From contig GG745355.1 in NCBI GenBank assembly GCA_000151295.1, forward strand, positions 186,991-250,990: a DNA stretch of 64,000 nucleotides. The letters are read 5' to 3'. The first letter of the stretch is position 1, and every line of letters starts with the position of its first letter. The position numbers and the translations under genes were made by a program. Shown piece by piece: positions 20,058 to 31,254 of this stretch. The notes under the pieces were generated by a model. That model saw only the letters and a program-made list of their open reading frames with translations, had not been told where the DNA came from and did not search any database. The stretch comes from Allomyces macrogynus ATCC 38327 (taxonomy: Eukaryota > Blastocladiomycota > Blastocladiomycetes > Blastocladiales > Blastocladiaceae).

Positions 20058-22334
20058 ATGAGCGTGACGCTCCTCGACTTGCCAGTCGAGATTCTGGAGC
20101 AGATTGTCAACCATGTCGCTTACGCGAATCGTTTTCATTCGCCTCCATACGAGACCCTCACCACCATCCCTCCTGTTGCGCATGATTTGGTAGCTCTTCG
20201 TCGCTCATGCAAACTCTTCGATTCTGTTGCGAGGCCGCTCTTGACTTGGCAGGTTCACCTTCATGGGGAAGCGATGCTTGACGTTAACAACGGCGCTGTT
20301 GATCCGTCGTCCAATGTGCGGACTTTGGATGTCATGCTGGCGCCATACTGTTTCTACCAAAGCCGTGTCGTGTACAACCCACACTTGCTTGCGGTTCAAT
20401 TGCAACAATTTGCGGGGAATATGACCTCTGGCGAAGAAACATGGCAGCAAGTGCGCGGCGCTCGTTTTGATTGCGCGGAGGTTAGCCAGCGTCTCTTATC
20501 TACAGTTTTGTTGGAAGTGCGGCCGAATCACGAGAATGAAGATAGTCCTGCCGGTTTTGCAATTCCTGTGAGCCAAGTTGCATCGGCAACTCTTAACTTT
20601 GACGGCCTTTTCCATGAATTCAACAGAGTTGGTGTTGAAGTTGGGCATGAACCGACATCCATTTTGGTTCCGGCTCTGATGCACCAGCTTGTCGCACGTC
20701 TACCATTTCTTTGCGAAGTCCGTATCGACACTGAACTTGACGCCACAGTCCTTGGCCAGGCTGTCACTGTTCTGGCACCAATCTTGAAGTCGCTCGAGGT
20801 CCAAGTCAACCAACGGTGGAATGAAGTGTTTGATCCATCTATGCATCTTCTTCGGCTTCACTGTTTGAAGGTAACAGTAAAGGCCATGGGTCGGAATGTG
20901 GACCCGCAGATTGAACAAGCTGGCCTGGCCGCCCGCATCAAGGCGCAAGCAATTCGCGTGCTCCCATGGGCCCCCAAGCTTCGAGCTCTTTCGATTCGAG
21001 CCCCATTTGCGCACCCTGATTTTGTGGCAACGTTAACCCAACAGCAGGCGCTTCGCGACCTGAGCTTAGAACTGGAACAGTATCCTGACTGGGAGTCTGA
21101 CCAGCCGTTTGTGTTCCCATCACTGGGCGCTCTAGAAGCGTCGGACAGCGTAGTGAAGATGTTGCTTCAAGGTGCAGATGGTTTGCGCGTTTGGCCAACG
21201 CTGCGCTCGCTGACAGCTTGGAAGGGAGATGTCCAAGACGATTTTCTCACTCTGTTGGGTTATGCAGCGTCGAATGTGACCAAAATGAACCTGACCGTCA
21301 CGGCATTTGAGGGATCAGCCCGAGCCCATTTTCCTTTTCTGCGTGATTTGCGAGTATCCGGAGACTGGCGTGCGACACGGGCTCTTCTCCAAGCAGTGAC
21401 CATGCCACAACTGGAACTGGCCCAGCTGGAACTAACATTTTCACTCGTGCGCGAATCGGCCCGTTGCCTCGACTTTTCAGACGTTCCATGGCCAACGACC
21501 CTCACAACACTTGTGATTGAAGCATCGATGGAGTCCCATCCTGGACAGGGGTTTGATCCAGACGTCTCGCACCTAGTCATGTTGAGTGCTGCAGCCCTGG
21601 ACGGGTTACCGAACTTGACGCGGATCAATTTTCCACGCCAGGTCGAGTGGGTCGAGGGGCGTGGACCCATGCTCCGCTCCGTTCAGCGGATTGATGGCAT
21701 GAACCTGACGACGGCAACAGCACTTCCACGCATGGCTCTATCCAAACTCGTCTGTTTCAGAGCTGTGCGCAGCGGCTACAGGCGGGCTTGGCTCCCATAT
21801 CATGCACGGCCAGCCTATTTCCCGCCCCTGGCTTTGGTCCACTTGCGGCGCTTTGAAGCGGGTTGGGTTGAATTGTTGCAGCTCGCCCAGTTGACTCGAG
21901 CGCCTGTCCTCAAGTCGCTGGACGTGAACTTTGCCGTTGGCTATGTGGATTTACTTGATCTCGTCTACCACGACGCTCGTCGGCCAGTTTGGGAGCAAAT
22001 ACTTCTCATTAATTTTGATTACCGCCCCGCGCGCATCGTGGTGAGAGTCGTTCATGTCGAGAAACACAATGACGTGAGTGTGTTGATCAGCTCGGTGGTG
22101 CAGAGGATCGTCTCTTCACCCCACCATTACTTTTCTCGTGAAGAGGAGACGCTTTTAGCACTCATGATTCCTGTGGACGTGTTTGTTGCTGAGGAAGTGG
22201 GCGAGAATTTTGTGGTTCGAATGCGCGCAGTGTTCGAGCAAGTGCCTGAAATCAAGGCATTTGTACGGGTTGGGTATGAGCCTGTGGAAAGCGCTGTGGA
22301 GGCTGAGTGTTGTGGATCGTGTATTTTGTGTTGA
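20058..22334 (+). CDS. F-box/LRR-type protein, intact
   Basis: Single uninterrupted frame; the ATG at 20058 (MSVTLLDLPVEIL) is chosen because it places the F-box at the N-terminus, although the frame is open from 19938. It encodes about 758 residues. F-box-like helices lie at residues ~5-75 (LLDLPVEILEQIVNHV ... DLVALRRSCKLFDSVARPLL), then a long series of irregular leucine-rich repeats. A C-terminal module with DLLDLVYHDARRPVWEQIL and a beta-rich tail is shared with the other copies here. It probably recruits substrates to an SCF ubiquitin ligase through Skp1; targets are unknown. No intron is evident, unlike the conserved genes nearby. Divergent from TEL2. Confidence 0.75.
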   Translation: MSVTLLDLPVEILEQIVNHVAYANRFHSPPYETLTTIPPVAHDLVALRRSCKLFDSVARPLLTWQVHLHGEAMLDVNNGAVDPSSNVRTLDVMLAPYCFYQSRVVYNPHLLAVQLQQFAGNMTSGEETWQQVRGARFDCAEVSQRLLSTVLLEVRPNHENEDSPAGFAIPVSQVASATLNFDGLFHEFNRVGVEVGHEPTSILVPALMHQLVARLPFLCEVRIDTELDATVLGQAVTVLAPILKSLEVQVNQRWNEVFDPSMHLLRLHCLKVTVKAMGRNVDPQIEQAGLAARIKAQAIRVLPWAPKLRALSIRAPFAHPDFVATLTQQQALRDLSLELEQYPDWESDQPFVFPSLGALEASDSVVKMLLQGADGLRVWPTLRSLTAWKGDVQDDFLTLLGYAASNVTKMNLTVTAFEGSARAHFPFLRDLRVSGDWRATRALLQAVTMPQLELAQLELTFSLVRESARCLDFSDVPWPTTLTTLVIEASMESHPGQGFDPDVSHLVMLSAAALDGLPNLTRINFPRQVEWVEGRGPMLRSVQRIDGMNLTTATALPRMALSKLVCFRAVRSGYRRAWLPYHARPAYFPPLALVHLRRFEAGWVELLQLAQLTRAPVLKSLDVNFAVGYVDLLDLVYHDARRPVWEQILLINFDYRPARIVVRVVHVEKHNDVSVLISSVVQRIVSSPHHYFSREEETLLALMIPVDVFVAEEVGENFVVRMRAVFEQVPEIKAFVRVGYEPVESAVEAECCGSCILC

Positions 22335-22490
22335 GCAGTTGTGTCTGCGACATTTGCGAAGTCCTGGCAACGGTGTTGTGCGTTACATGCATTGGTTCAA
22401 CGTTCAAAAGCTTTAACGCCGAATCGTGAATGAGAATTGACCTTAAAATGGCTCCGAATGATTTACATTGCTGCTCACGTCTTTGGCCCT

Positions 22491-24483
22491 TCAGACCTTC
22501 AACTTTTCGGTCATCTGAGACACTGGGTCCGTCATCACCTCCACATTCGAATGCACGTCAACAATGGCGCGCAATGAAATCCGGATCGGGTGCGGGAGCA
22601 AAGCCGCCGAAATGATCTCTGCAGAAATGGCACGCAGCGCAGGGAGGTGCGGCCATGTCAGCCATGAACGAGAACCAGCGCCGCCATCATGCAACGTGAT
22701 TGTAGCAAGTTTCGACAGCGCCGTTGATAACAGCATCATCAGCGCTCCAAGTCCTGTCTTCAGGTTCTTGACCGACGCAAGCCGCAGTACGAGACTCTGG
22801 CTCCACCACTTCACGCAGTTTGACAGCTTGAGATATACAAGGCGCTGGAGAGCATCGATCGAAGCACCTTGCACTATAGTGTCACATGTAGCAGGGCACC
22901 CCTTATTGGCCACCATGAGCGAAGTCAAGCTTGGCCGCGTTGGAATAGTACCAAATGGCGCATCGTTCTGATCCCAGAAATCAAGCTGTGCCGTGTCAAG
23001 CTGCGGTGTCTGGATACGGTGCAGCCAGAGGGGGAGGGCCGAGGTGATGAAACAGAATTGCAGGTTTTCCAAGGCCCAGAAAATGATGGGCCATGGATTA
23101 GCCTGGTTTGATGAGGGGAGCACCGAGACACCAGAGAGATCAGTGCTGCCAAGCACGTTGCTGCCTCGGCCAAGTGCACAAATTCCGCTTCGCTGAGAAC
23201 GATGTCGGTCAAGTGAAGCCGACGAACCCGCGCGGGGTGCAGAAATGCCAGGGACAGGTGTGCCGACGGGCTCCCATTCTCGCGCGGACCCAAGATGTGA
23301 AGTGACTGCAGCGCGGGAAACACTGGCCGAGCGCTCGGAACATGCGGTCCGGGACTACTTGTTGGGGCATGGACGAGAAGATCCAGGACGGCAAGTGGCA
23401 TGGACAAAGAGTGAAGAACGTGCAGCTCGACAGGCACAGCCGGCTCTGCCCATGCGCACCTCGGAGACAGCCCAGAGCAACTTAACACCAGCTCGAGAAG
23501 TACAGGAGAGAGACAATGGAGCGCAGTAACAAAATCTGGGTGGACATGGGTCGCACGAATCGTCAGAGAACGCAGTCCTGGTGTCATGGGGAGAAATCGA
23601 GTTTCGCCAGTATGGGTCATCATTTGGTCGCTGGAGGCGAGAAGATCCACAAGATCCACGTTGAGCGTGCGCAGCCGAGGAAATACAGTCTGCCAAGTCT
23701 AGAACACAGCGTTCCACCCGTCAGCTGCCGCAATTGTAGTGACTCGAGTGTTGGAGCCAACGCTGCAATCCCTGAATGCAGCATGAGAATGTTGAAGGAC
23801 ACGTCCAGGGTCAAATGCCGCAAATGTGATAGATCAGACTTGGCCATGCGCCAGAGCACCAGTATAGTCACGAAGGTGTAGCTTTCAAACTCGGCCATGC
23901 TTGCGAAATCTCGCATAAAAGCGCGAACAGCAACCGAGCCAACTTGGTGAGCTGGCACGAGCAGCCCAGGATCCTGAACGGTGCGGATTGGCCAAATTTC
24001 CGGCGGTAGCGGATTGTTCAGGACCGCGTCTGGTGTTAAGTCGTCCGGTGCTGATGATTTCGCAGTACCAAAGTCCCGGGAAACATGAAGCTCCATATGC
24101 CAATACAGCTCCGAATCGACTGCATCCATCAGGGAACTGCACGTGCGGCGCATTGCAAGCAAGTCCTTGACGTGCAGAGATCCTGACGAAAGAGCGTCGC
24201 GCCAAGCAAGAGCACGAGAATGAGGCCGGCCCTTAAGGGCGCGCGCAATCTGGCACAACAGATCGTGCGGGAGATCGAGGAATTTCAACTTGGCGGTACG
24301 AGGGCAAGCATCGCTGAAATGGCCATCGTTGAGCGGAGCTGAGCGATCCAGGCCAGATGTCTGGAGCCACGACAAGCTTGTTGACGACTGGGACATGGAC
24401 GCGAGAGTTGCTGCAAGTTGAATGCAGGAAGTGGTGATTGGTGGCGACGGAAGTCCAAGGGCAGTGCCAAGCCAAAATGACAT
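22491..24483 (-). pseudogene. F-box/LRR paralogue with frame disruptions
   Basis: Three overlapping frames read as one F-box/LRR protein: 24483-23620 (F-box LKFLDLPHDLLCQIARAL ... DLLAMRRTCSSLMDAV), 23660-22925 (TPGLRSLTIRATHVHPDFV and more LRRs) and 23156-22491 (further LRR-like helices). No splice pair restores the frame at the first break near 23680 (the only candidate intron would be about 28 bp). The second break near 23120 has no in-frame splice either. The usual P-V-W tail signature is not found. Likely a recent pseudogene, or assembly indels in a gene. It overlaps no other gene and converges with the intact copy at 20058-22334. Confidence 0.65.
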
Positions 24484-24533
24484 CGTTACGATACAACACG
24501 ATCACATTGTGGGCAACTTTGAGCAGCAACAGC

Positions 24534-24840
24534 CATGCCACAAGACTCTTTCAACGTCAGCGATCACAACCTCCCGCAACCCGTTCAGCTCGCCCATCTG
24601 CAGCAAACGGCCCACAACACATTCTGTAAGCATTTACAATTGGATATTCTCGGCTCGTCTCGCGGCTAATGACGGCCGTAACCGCGATGTCCATCGATTT
24701 GCTCGCATTACGCTGCACCTGCAAGACCCTATGTGCTGCTTTTGACCCAGAACTGCGTTGGCACATCGACCTAACAATTGATTTGTTGCGACCAGCCAGA
24801 GCGGTTTATTGACATCGGTTTCGTACCAGCGGCTTGGGGA
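24534..24840 (+). pseudogene. F-box N-terminal fragment
   Basis: From about 24668 the plus strand reads MSIDLLALRCTCKTLCAAF, then DPELRWHIDL and a stop. This closely parallels DLLAMRRTCSSLMDAVDSELYWHMEL of the neighbouring opposite-strand copy. Only the end of the F-box and the following helix are present; no LRR region follows. Interpreted as a truncated duplicate of the family. Confidence 0.5.
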
Positions 24841-24871
24841 TGCTGCGGTTTGCAATCCACCAATGTCAATA

Positions 24872-25462
24872 TTACTCGTCGTCGAACATGATGTGCAGGA
24901 CGTGAGCCTCATCGGAGGGCGCCCGCGCGCTAGTTCCGCAACTTTGCCTTTCCATGCTTCTACATGCTCCACCCAACGGACACCATCTGAAGGGGGCTGT
25001 TGGTCCTGCTCGACAAGTGTCCAGATGACGTTGCACGATTGGCGAAATCATCATGGGGACTTTGTGGCCATTGACGAAGCCGCAGTGCTTGACGGTCTCC
25101 CCTTCCTTTTCATGCAGGTCACGGACCGCCTGCTGCACCTCCAGCATGTGCGCTTTTGTGCCCAAGATTGTCGAGTGGGTCCTGAAGTGCAGAGTTGACC
25201 AAGTCACGAATCACATGCTTCCAACTCCACGTCATTGCCACGTGTGCCGATCCGATGCTGAGCAACTCGCCCACCAGGCCTGATCATTTGCGGAGGTAAA
25301 GATCCTCTTCGCCCCAACAAGCCTTTGGAGATGATCATGGATCGCTGGACTGCGATGTGTCACGACTAGGGGCGCGAATAACAATCCAAATGTATCGGGT
25401 GCGTTCTCTCCCCCAAACACTTCTTCCACTGCACCCGGTCTTGTCGTTCGTGCGGGAATCAA
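24872..25462 (-). other. Unassigned coding-like region, frames broken
   Basis: Minus-strand frames 25462-25232 (ending HDHLQRLVGAKRIFTSAND...) and 25207-24872 (KAHMLEVQQAVRDLHEKEGE..., then HVLHIMFDDE) look protein-like, including a charged helix. They are separated by stops and an apparent shift near 25150. I cannot tell a pseudogene from a small multi-exon gene, and I recognise no family. Confidence 0.3.
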
Positions 25463-25648
25463 ACCAGCAAAACCAAATCACGCACACACGGGCCAGACCT
25501 CTCGCGCCCGGCCGACAAACAACCACAGCGGCACACTTTGACCAACGAAACAGACTCGGCACGACCCTCCCCCACCGCGCCGACCCCTCTGTACAAACCT
25601 GGCGTCGCTCATCTTCCCACGCCATCTACCTCGATACTGCCCCAGCAT

Positions 25649-26692
25649 CTACGCCGCCGGCCGCCCATACCGCGCCTCCGACAACAAGCTAAAATCGGAC
25701 CCGAGCGACAAGTCTGAGATAAACGACGACGCCAGATCCGAATCGTCCGACAATGCCGAAAGCACGTCGTCACGGTCATCCTCCATATCTTGCTGCAATT
25801 GCGCCATCGCATCCACTTCGTTCCCGCCGGACTCAGACGAGTCCGATGAGTGCGACGGAAACACGGCTGGCGCAGTCGCCGTGGGCGAGGTGGACAGCGC
25901 GGACCCGTTGGCCGAGTCGGTCGAGGACGTGTGTGAGACGCGCCGCGCGCGGCGCGGAACGGATTCGTATGGCCGCGGGGACGTAAGGGAAGTGCCGGTC
26001 GTGTCGGTCGGGGACGGGGAGAGTGGCGAGGCGGTCGTGGTCGCGAGCGAGACGGGCGCGTGGCCCCAGGCAATGTCTTCGTCGTTGACCGCCGGGTCGA
26101 CGTCGGCGTGGTCAATAATGTCGGTTGCCGCGGCCGCGGGGCCCGTGGAGGGCGGCCGATGCATGGCCGTGACCGACAACTGCGTGCGGCGCAACTCGAG
26201 CCGCTCCTTACGCACGAGTAAGCGGCGCAGCTTGGCGTCGGTCTTGGCGAGCTCCGAGTCGAGCGAGTCGGCGTCGAGCTGCGACAGGTGCACGGGCGCG
26301 GCCGGGGTGGCCGAGACGGGACTCGGCGTCCGCGCGCGATTCACCGCAGCCGCAACCGCGACGTCGTCGGGTTCCGCGATGTCGCTTGGCGCGGGGGACG
26401 GTAACCTGCGCGCATCGTCGTCATCCACTTGCTGCTGTTGCTTGTCGTCCAGTTCTTGTTGCTGCTGCCGTTGGCGCTCCTTGTGTTCGCGACGCATCGC
26501 ACGCACGCCCGCACGCCCGCCCCGGCGGCGGCGCGCCATCGGCGGTTGCGGCCGCAAGGGCTTTTCGAGGGCAATGATCGAGTAGAGCGCGGCGGCGCCC
26601 GCGGCGACGGCGAGACCCACGGCGGCCATCGTTGAGACGTGGCCGGCGCTGCCGGTCGCGGCCGCAGCGGTTGACATGGCGGCGTCGGACAT
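25649..26692 (-). CDS. Unknown protein with one N-terminal membrane span and coiled coil
   Basis: Single exon of 347 codons. A hydrophobic segment at residues ~19-42 (TMAAVGLAVAAGAAALYSIIAL) is followed by an Arg-rich patch (MARRRRGGRAGVRAMRR), the pattern of a signal anchor. Then comes a Gln-rich charged helix (QRQQQQELDDKQQQQ) and a short heptad-like stretch (LDSELAKTDAKLRRLLVRKERLEL, residues ~145-168), a likely coiled coil. The C-terminal third is Ser/Asp-rich and ends in a DLSLGSDFSLLSEARYG stretch that may be a docking peptide. No family is recognised. It is CpG-rich and intact, so a real gene is likely although it sits inside the F-box cluster. Confidence 0.6.
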   Translation of the reverse strand: MSDAAMSTAAAATGSAGHVSTMAAVGLAVAAGAAALYSIIALEKPLRPQPPMARRRRGGRAGVRAMRREHKERQRQQQQELDDKQQQQVDDDDARRLPSPAPSDIAEPDDVAVAAAVNRARTPSPVSATPAAPVHLSQLDADSLDSELAKTDAKLRRLLVRKERLELRRTQLSVTAMHRPPSTGPAAAATDIIDHADVDPAVNDEDIAWGHAPVSLATTTASPLSPSPTDTTGTSLTSPRPYESVPRRARRVSHTSSTDSANGSALSTSPTATAPAVFPSHSSDSSESGGNEVDAMAQLQQDMEDDRDDVLSALSDDSDLASSFISDLSLGSDFSLLSEARYGRPAA

Positions 26693-27069
26693 GATGGTGG
26701 TGGTGCAGGAGAAGGCTCCAGGAGAGGGCCGAGAGCGTCGACAAAAATGCGGCCGGTTGTTGCTGCGAGCAAGGACTTGTCGAGGACGAGGGCGAGGCCG
26801 AGACGGTGGAGTGTTGTTCTGGGTGAGCCCACGTCAGCCGCGCACATATTGCTTTGGCCATCAAACGCGACCCAAACGCGTTGAGAGCTGACGAAAGACA
26901 CACGTGCGCAACAACCATCATCGTCATGTCTTTTGTTTGTGCTCATTCTGCTCACAGTACCGGGGTCCCAGACCTGCCCTGGCCGTCCGTCATGACCGTG
27001 ACAATCCTGAAGCAGTTTAGAGCACCGTTGTCTCCCGTCGCGATCCGCGGTTTCATGCATCGCCCACCT
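26693..27069. other. Intergenic, no gene recognised
   Basis: About 375 bases upstream of the membrane-anchored protein gene and downstream of the next F-box copy. Nothing convincing is seen. Confidence 0.4.
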
Positions 27070-28912
27070 CCTTGCCCACATGAAGGTCAGCACGAGCCGC
27101 ACCCGGACCGCAATCTAGCTCACGCACTGGCGCCATGGCAAATGCATCAATCGCCTTGAAAATATCGAGAGCCTGCTATTCATCTGGCGCATAGACAATC
27201 CGGATGATGAGCCGGTTCGTGAAGCCCCCCCCCCCCCATTCGGCCGAAACCAGATCCAGAAACTCGGACCACGGTAAGCGCCGCTGGTCGTCCTCGAGTT
27301 CCAACGAATCAATAGTGGACCAGGGGCCATCATCAGCCGTCAGAATTTCAGTCGCTTGCAAATGCACCAGAGTCGGAAGGCGCAGCAACTGCGCGAGCGC
27401 TCGTGGGTGCAGGAGAATGGCAACGATGTGCATCAGTACACGGCCTGGGGCACACAAGAGCGGCTCTTCATTGTCATCGAGTTGCCCGGTACAATTTCCA
27501 GGTCGATGAGTTTGGACAGGGCATGCGGAGCGGTCGCAAACGCGTTCAACATAGCCACGGGCGCCATCAAACACTCTAAAGTTGGAATCGCATCGCCCTC
27601 GTATCCACTCCACCGGCGTCATCAATGGCAACAATGAGAGGTGCGGCGCCGACTGCAGCGTGAACGATCCCAAAAACAACACCGCCTCCTCGTCCTGTCC
27701 ATTGACTGTGAGCGCTGCGATCGCTGGAGGCAGAGAGAAGCCCCACATGTCGACAGAGCCAGCTATTTCGAGGTGCATTTCCTGCAAATTCGGCATCTCA
27801 ATTGCCGCTGGCAGAGTAGGCTCGCTCGCCCTATTGACTCGAAGCCACTTGACCAACGAGAACGCGCTCGACGTCAAATCCAAGGACTCCTCGTCATGAA
27901 TATCAATCTCCATTGTGATGAGGTTGGGCGCGGCAACGGTCAAGCTGTGCAACAGCATGGAGCCGAGGAACGCATCAGTAAACCCCAATTGACAAAGCGA
28001 TGGCAAAGGCGGTAATGGCAATCCGAGTATGCCATCACGATCGTGACCATCCAAGCGCAGCGACTCGAGAGGCGGCAGTGCGTTGCTTGTGCCAGCACCG
28101 GATATCAGGAGGGCCAGAACTGTAGGTACAGCGTCAACGTGCCACAGAGAAGTCCAAATTCTTGGAGTGCCTACAGGCATGGTGACAATTGCGTCAGTTG
28201 AGACAACGGCTTCAATGTTCAACCAGCGCAGCGCCCCGTGGTACTTGATAAGATATTCCCAATTAAAGTGCGGGTGAACGCGTCGTGAATTGACGTGAAG
28301 CCGCTCAAGCGCAGGCGCATCAAGTGGAAGAGCTTCGATTGGTCGGGAGTTTGCAGGGGACAAGTTTCCAGCATCAATAATTTGACAAGCAAGGCTGAGA
28401 TCCCGCAAGTGAGGCATGACGAGGTTGTTAGGGATTGCCAACAGGACGTGCACGGAGACTGGCTGCTACATGCACCATTGATGCATGAACGAAGTGATGC
28501 CTGGAGACAGCTCTAGAACTCTGCTCTCCAAGAACGCAAGCGCTTCACAAGCTACACGGACTTCACGAATAGCACTTCGGTCGGTAGATCTTGGACGAGC
28601 GCTGCTTGCGCGATCGTGATCGGGACACATCTGCGCGGATTTCTCACCGTCCATTTTCATGGGAGCGATGAATCCCTGATAGGGCCAATCAAAAAGAGCT
28701 GATGACACAAATTTGCGCCAAGTCGCTTGTTGGTGGCTTTTCTTTGGTGGAGGTTCTTGCCAGCGCGCGCACTGTGTTAGGAGGGAGAGGCGCGTTACTT
28801 GAAGAGGACACAAGGCAACGAAATGATGCTTCGCATCACCTCTTGTTTGGGCTGTGGAAGCTAAGGAGCGAACAGCGCGCTTTGGCAGCACCATGACAAC
28901 AACGAATAACAC
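27070..28912 (-). pseudogene. F-box/LRR paralogue, degraded 5' part and premature stop
   Basis: The main frame 28453-27176 carries the LRR region and the family signature DSLELEDDQRRLPWSEFL, ending at a TAG at 27176-27178. The same frame continues past the stop to about 27070 with FKAIDAFAMAPV...LHVGKEVGD, which aligns with the tail of the 1-447 copy (IDEVIHALVVGPM...VEVVVGKQV). The stop is therefore premature. Upstream, 28912-28466 holds only scraps of the F-box region (VALCPLQVTRLSLLTQCARW, FVSSALFDWPYQGFIAPMKM) in another frame. A 13-base C run lies near 27227-27238. Most likely a pseudogene with a long open remnant. Confidence 0.65.
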
Positions 28913-29067
28913 TAGAGAGGGTTCGATCCTGGTCGCAACAAGTAGAAAAGATGTGAATCAATGACAAGAATGCATCGAAATAAATTCTTGGTCATCTCAC
29001 CGCTGTCCAGCTCCCACGATAAATGGCCGCCTTTCACAAGGAAGACGCAGCCAGTGAATGCGCCACC

Positions 29068-31200
29068 TCAGTCATCGACACTTCCAAGCACCCCGTCCGC
29101 TGCCAATCCACTCAACATTGCTTGGATCCGCGGCACCAGACTCGGCTCCTTGACGCTCTTCGCAACGCGCACGTGCACCGGCACTTGATGAGCAACAGCG
29201 TTCTTGACGGCCCAAAGAAGGACCTTGCGGATCTCCTGCACGGCCTTTTCCACATCGATCGCAGCCGCAACCTCAATATCAATCCGGCGGGCGAGCGCAC
29301 TCGGGCATGGCATGCGCGGGAGCATGCGCCAAACCGGATGCCCCTGGCGATACACTAGCGACCAGAAGGGTAAGGGCACGCCCACCTGCACGCGCTGCGT
29401 CTTCATGGCAACGAGGGCGGGCACACGCGTCAGAATCCTGATTGCAACTGCGTGCACCGCTGGTGCAATCACGCGTCGGAGCGACGACATGGCTCCCACA
29501 GGCACAATTTCGAGCACGTCCGGCGTTACCAGCTCAACAAGATTATGTAAAGTCTCTGGCGCTCGACCCAGCTGCCCGCGCAAGGCCACGTCCGACGCCG
29601 TCAACTTGGTCACGGTTGCAAGACGAGGCACCACGTCTTTGGCCCAGTTGATGCGTGCTTGTAGATCCAGCGTGGTCAGGCGTGGCAACGAATCAAGAAG
29701 GCTGGCGTGGATTCGCAAAGGGCTCAATGCAGTGAGCGTCATCGATGAGATGGACGGCCATAGCTCTACCGTATATGGGAGCATTGGCATTGGCTGGTGG
29801 TAGAAATGAATCGCAAAATGCTCCACTTGTGGCAAGTCAAAGGTCGAAATAACGCCCGCAATACGGCGACCGGTACGACTCTGCAAGACCAACTGTTTCA
29901 ACGCCGGGAAGACAACTGCATGCACAGGGATCCCACGCACGTCAATGTTGCTCCAAGCCAGCGTCAAGGTGGCAAGCTGCGGCGCGGCTGCAGACAGGCT
30001 GCCCAGGCAATGCAAGTCTGCCATGTGGAAATGCAACTCGGCACTCGCAATGTGGAGACCAGGTGAGAAATGAAGAGGCACCGGGACCAGGAAATTACCG
30101 TCAGGCCGGACCTTCAGGATGCGGAGCTGCGGCAAGAGATGATGAGCAGGATCAACGAGTGACCCGATTGCAACAGCCGGAATATCGAGCTCTCGCAGAA
30201 CCGGCCACATGGGCGGCTCGGCTGTCGATGGTCCGGAAGTTTGCACTGTGTCAACAATGAGCGAGGTCAGGATGGGCGTCAATTGATTGAGGTATTGCTC
30301 AAAGAAACGCGCGTGAATGCAGGGTGCAACAACGCGCAAATGCTTGAGCACAGGCGCCACAAACGGGAGCGGCGTCTTCATTCCATTTTGGTCGTGTGAG
30401 TCAAGCCAGCGGACTTCAACATCAAGCGAGCGCAAGTACGGCAACGACACGTGTTGAGCGCCTTCGACCCACGGGAAAGGTACGACGATCCGGACTTGTG
30501 TCAGTGTGTTGGACCACAATTGCAGCGCGTGGTCCACGGCTGTCGTGGGCACCACCAGCGTCAAGTCGAGCGATGTGATGGGCACAAAGTAATGCGCGAG
30601 ATGAGTGAATAGCGACCGGTACAACGCTCCATATCCAGACTGCTCGTCGTGCAGAGTCGCGAGTGGAACCTCGGGGCCACTGATGACGAGCGAGGAGATC
30701 AAATGCGTCGCCACAGACAGGACCGCATTCGGGCGGAAATCAGGCACGTAAATGACGGGTTGTCCACCAGGCAGGTCCTCTTGCGCTCCGTTCAAGCTCA
30801 AGATCAACGCGGCTCCAGTCGCACGATTGGCAACAAGACGTATGTTGGGCGCGGCAGCGTCAACCAGCAGTGACAGTTGGGCTGCATTTGCGAGAATCGA
30901 GGTCTCGCTCTCACTGTCCCGCACGGAAACATGCAGCGACAGAGAACCTCGCAGCACCTGGTCGACGGCGCGCATCCAATCCTGTGAAGTATGCTGCAGT
31001 GCCACGAGTGAACGCGCTGCAATGCAGTCCAGATCCATGCTGCCATCGATACGGATCTGGTCAATTTCGCTATTGCGAATGCGCTCAGCAATCAGATGCA
31101 TGATCTCGTCGGGCAAGGTTGCAAGTGTCGAGCTCGAATCGGTTGGGGCTGTTTTCGCTTGGGTTGGGCCAATCGGCAGCGGTAGACGCGTCGGGTCCAT
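29068..31200 (-). CDS. F-box/LRR-type protein, intact
   Basis: One continuous frame of about 710 codons from the ATG at 31200 (MDPTRLPLPIG); 18 further codons are open upstream. F-box helices lie at residues ~25-75 (LATLPDEIMHLIAERI ... SLVALQHTSQDWMRAVDQVL). A long LRR-like array and the family C-terminal signature follow (PFWSLVYRQGHPVWRMLP near residue 620), then the conserved beta/helical tail. Proposed role is the substrate-receptor subunit of an SCF ubiquitin ligase (family inference). No intron is seen. Its nearest relatives in the window are the broken copy next to it (31.9-33.9 kb) and the intact one at 47.6-49.6 kb. Confidence 0.75.
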   Translation of the reverse strand: MDPTRLPLPIGPTQAKTAPTDSSSTLATLPDEIMHLIAERIRNSEIDQIRIDGSMDLDCIAARSLVALQHTSQDWMRAVDQVLRGSLSLHVSVRDSESETSILANAAQLSLLVDAAAPNIRLVANRATGAALILSLNGAQEDLPGGQPVIYVPDFRPNAVLSVATHLISSLVISGPEVPLATLHDEQSGYGALYRSLFTHLAHYFVPITSLDLTLVVPTTAVDHALQLWSNTLTQVRIVVPFPWVEGAQHVSLPYLRSLDVEVRWLDSHDQNGMKTPLPFVAPVLKHLRVVAPCIHARFFEQYLNQLTPILTSLIVDTVQTSGPSTAEPPMWPVLRELDIPAVAIGSLVDPAHHLLPQLRILKVRPDGNFLVPVPLHFSPGLHIASAELHFHMADLHCLGSLSAAAPQLATLTLAWSNIDVRGIPVHAVVFPALKQLVLQSRTGRRIAGVISTFDLPQVEHFAIHFYHQPMPMLPYTVELWPSISSMTLTALSPLRIHASLLDSLPRLTTLDLQARINWAKDVVPRLATVTKLTASDVALRGQLGRAPETLHNLVELVTPDVLEIVPVGAMSSLRRVIAPAVHAVAIRILTRVPALVAMKTQRVQVGVPLPFWSLVYRQGHPVWRMLPRMPCPSALARRIDIEVAAAIDVEKAVQEIRKVLLWAVKNAVAHQVPVHVRVAKSVKEPSLVPRIQAMLSGLAADGVLGSVDD

Positions 31201-31254
31201 GGTAGATACAAGTGCGGCCACAAGTGTCCAATCCAATTTCGCGTTCGAGAGCAC

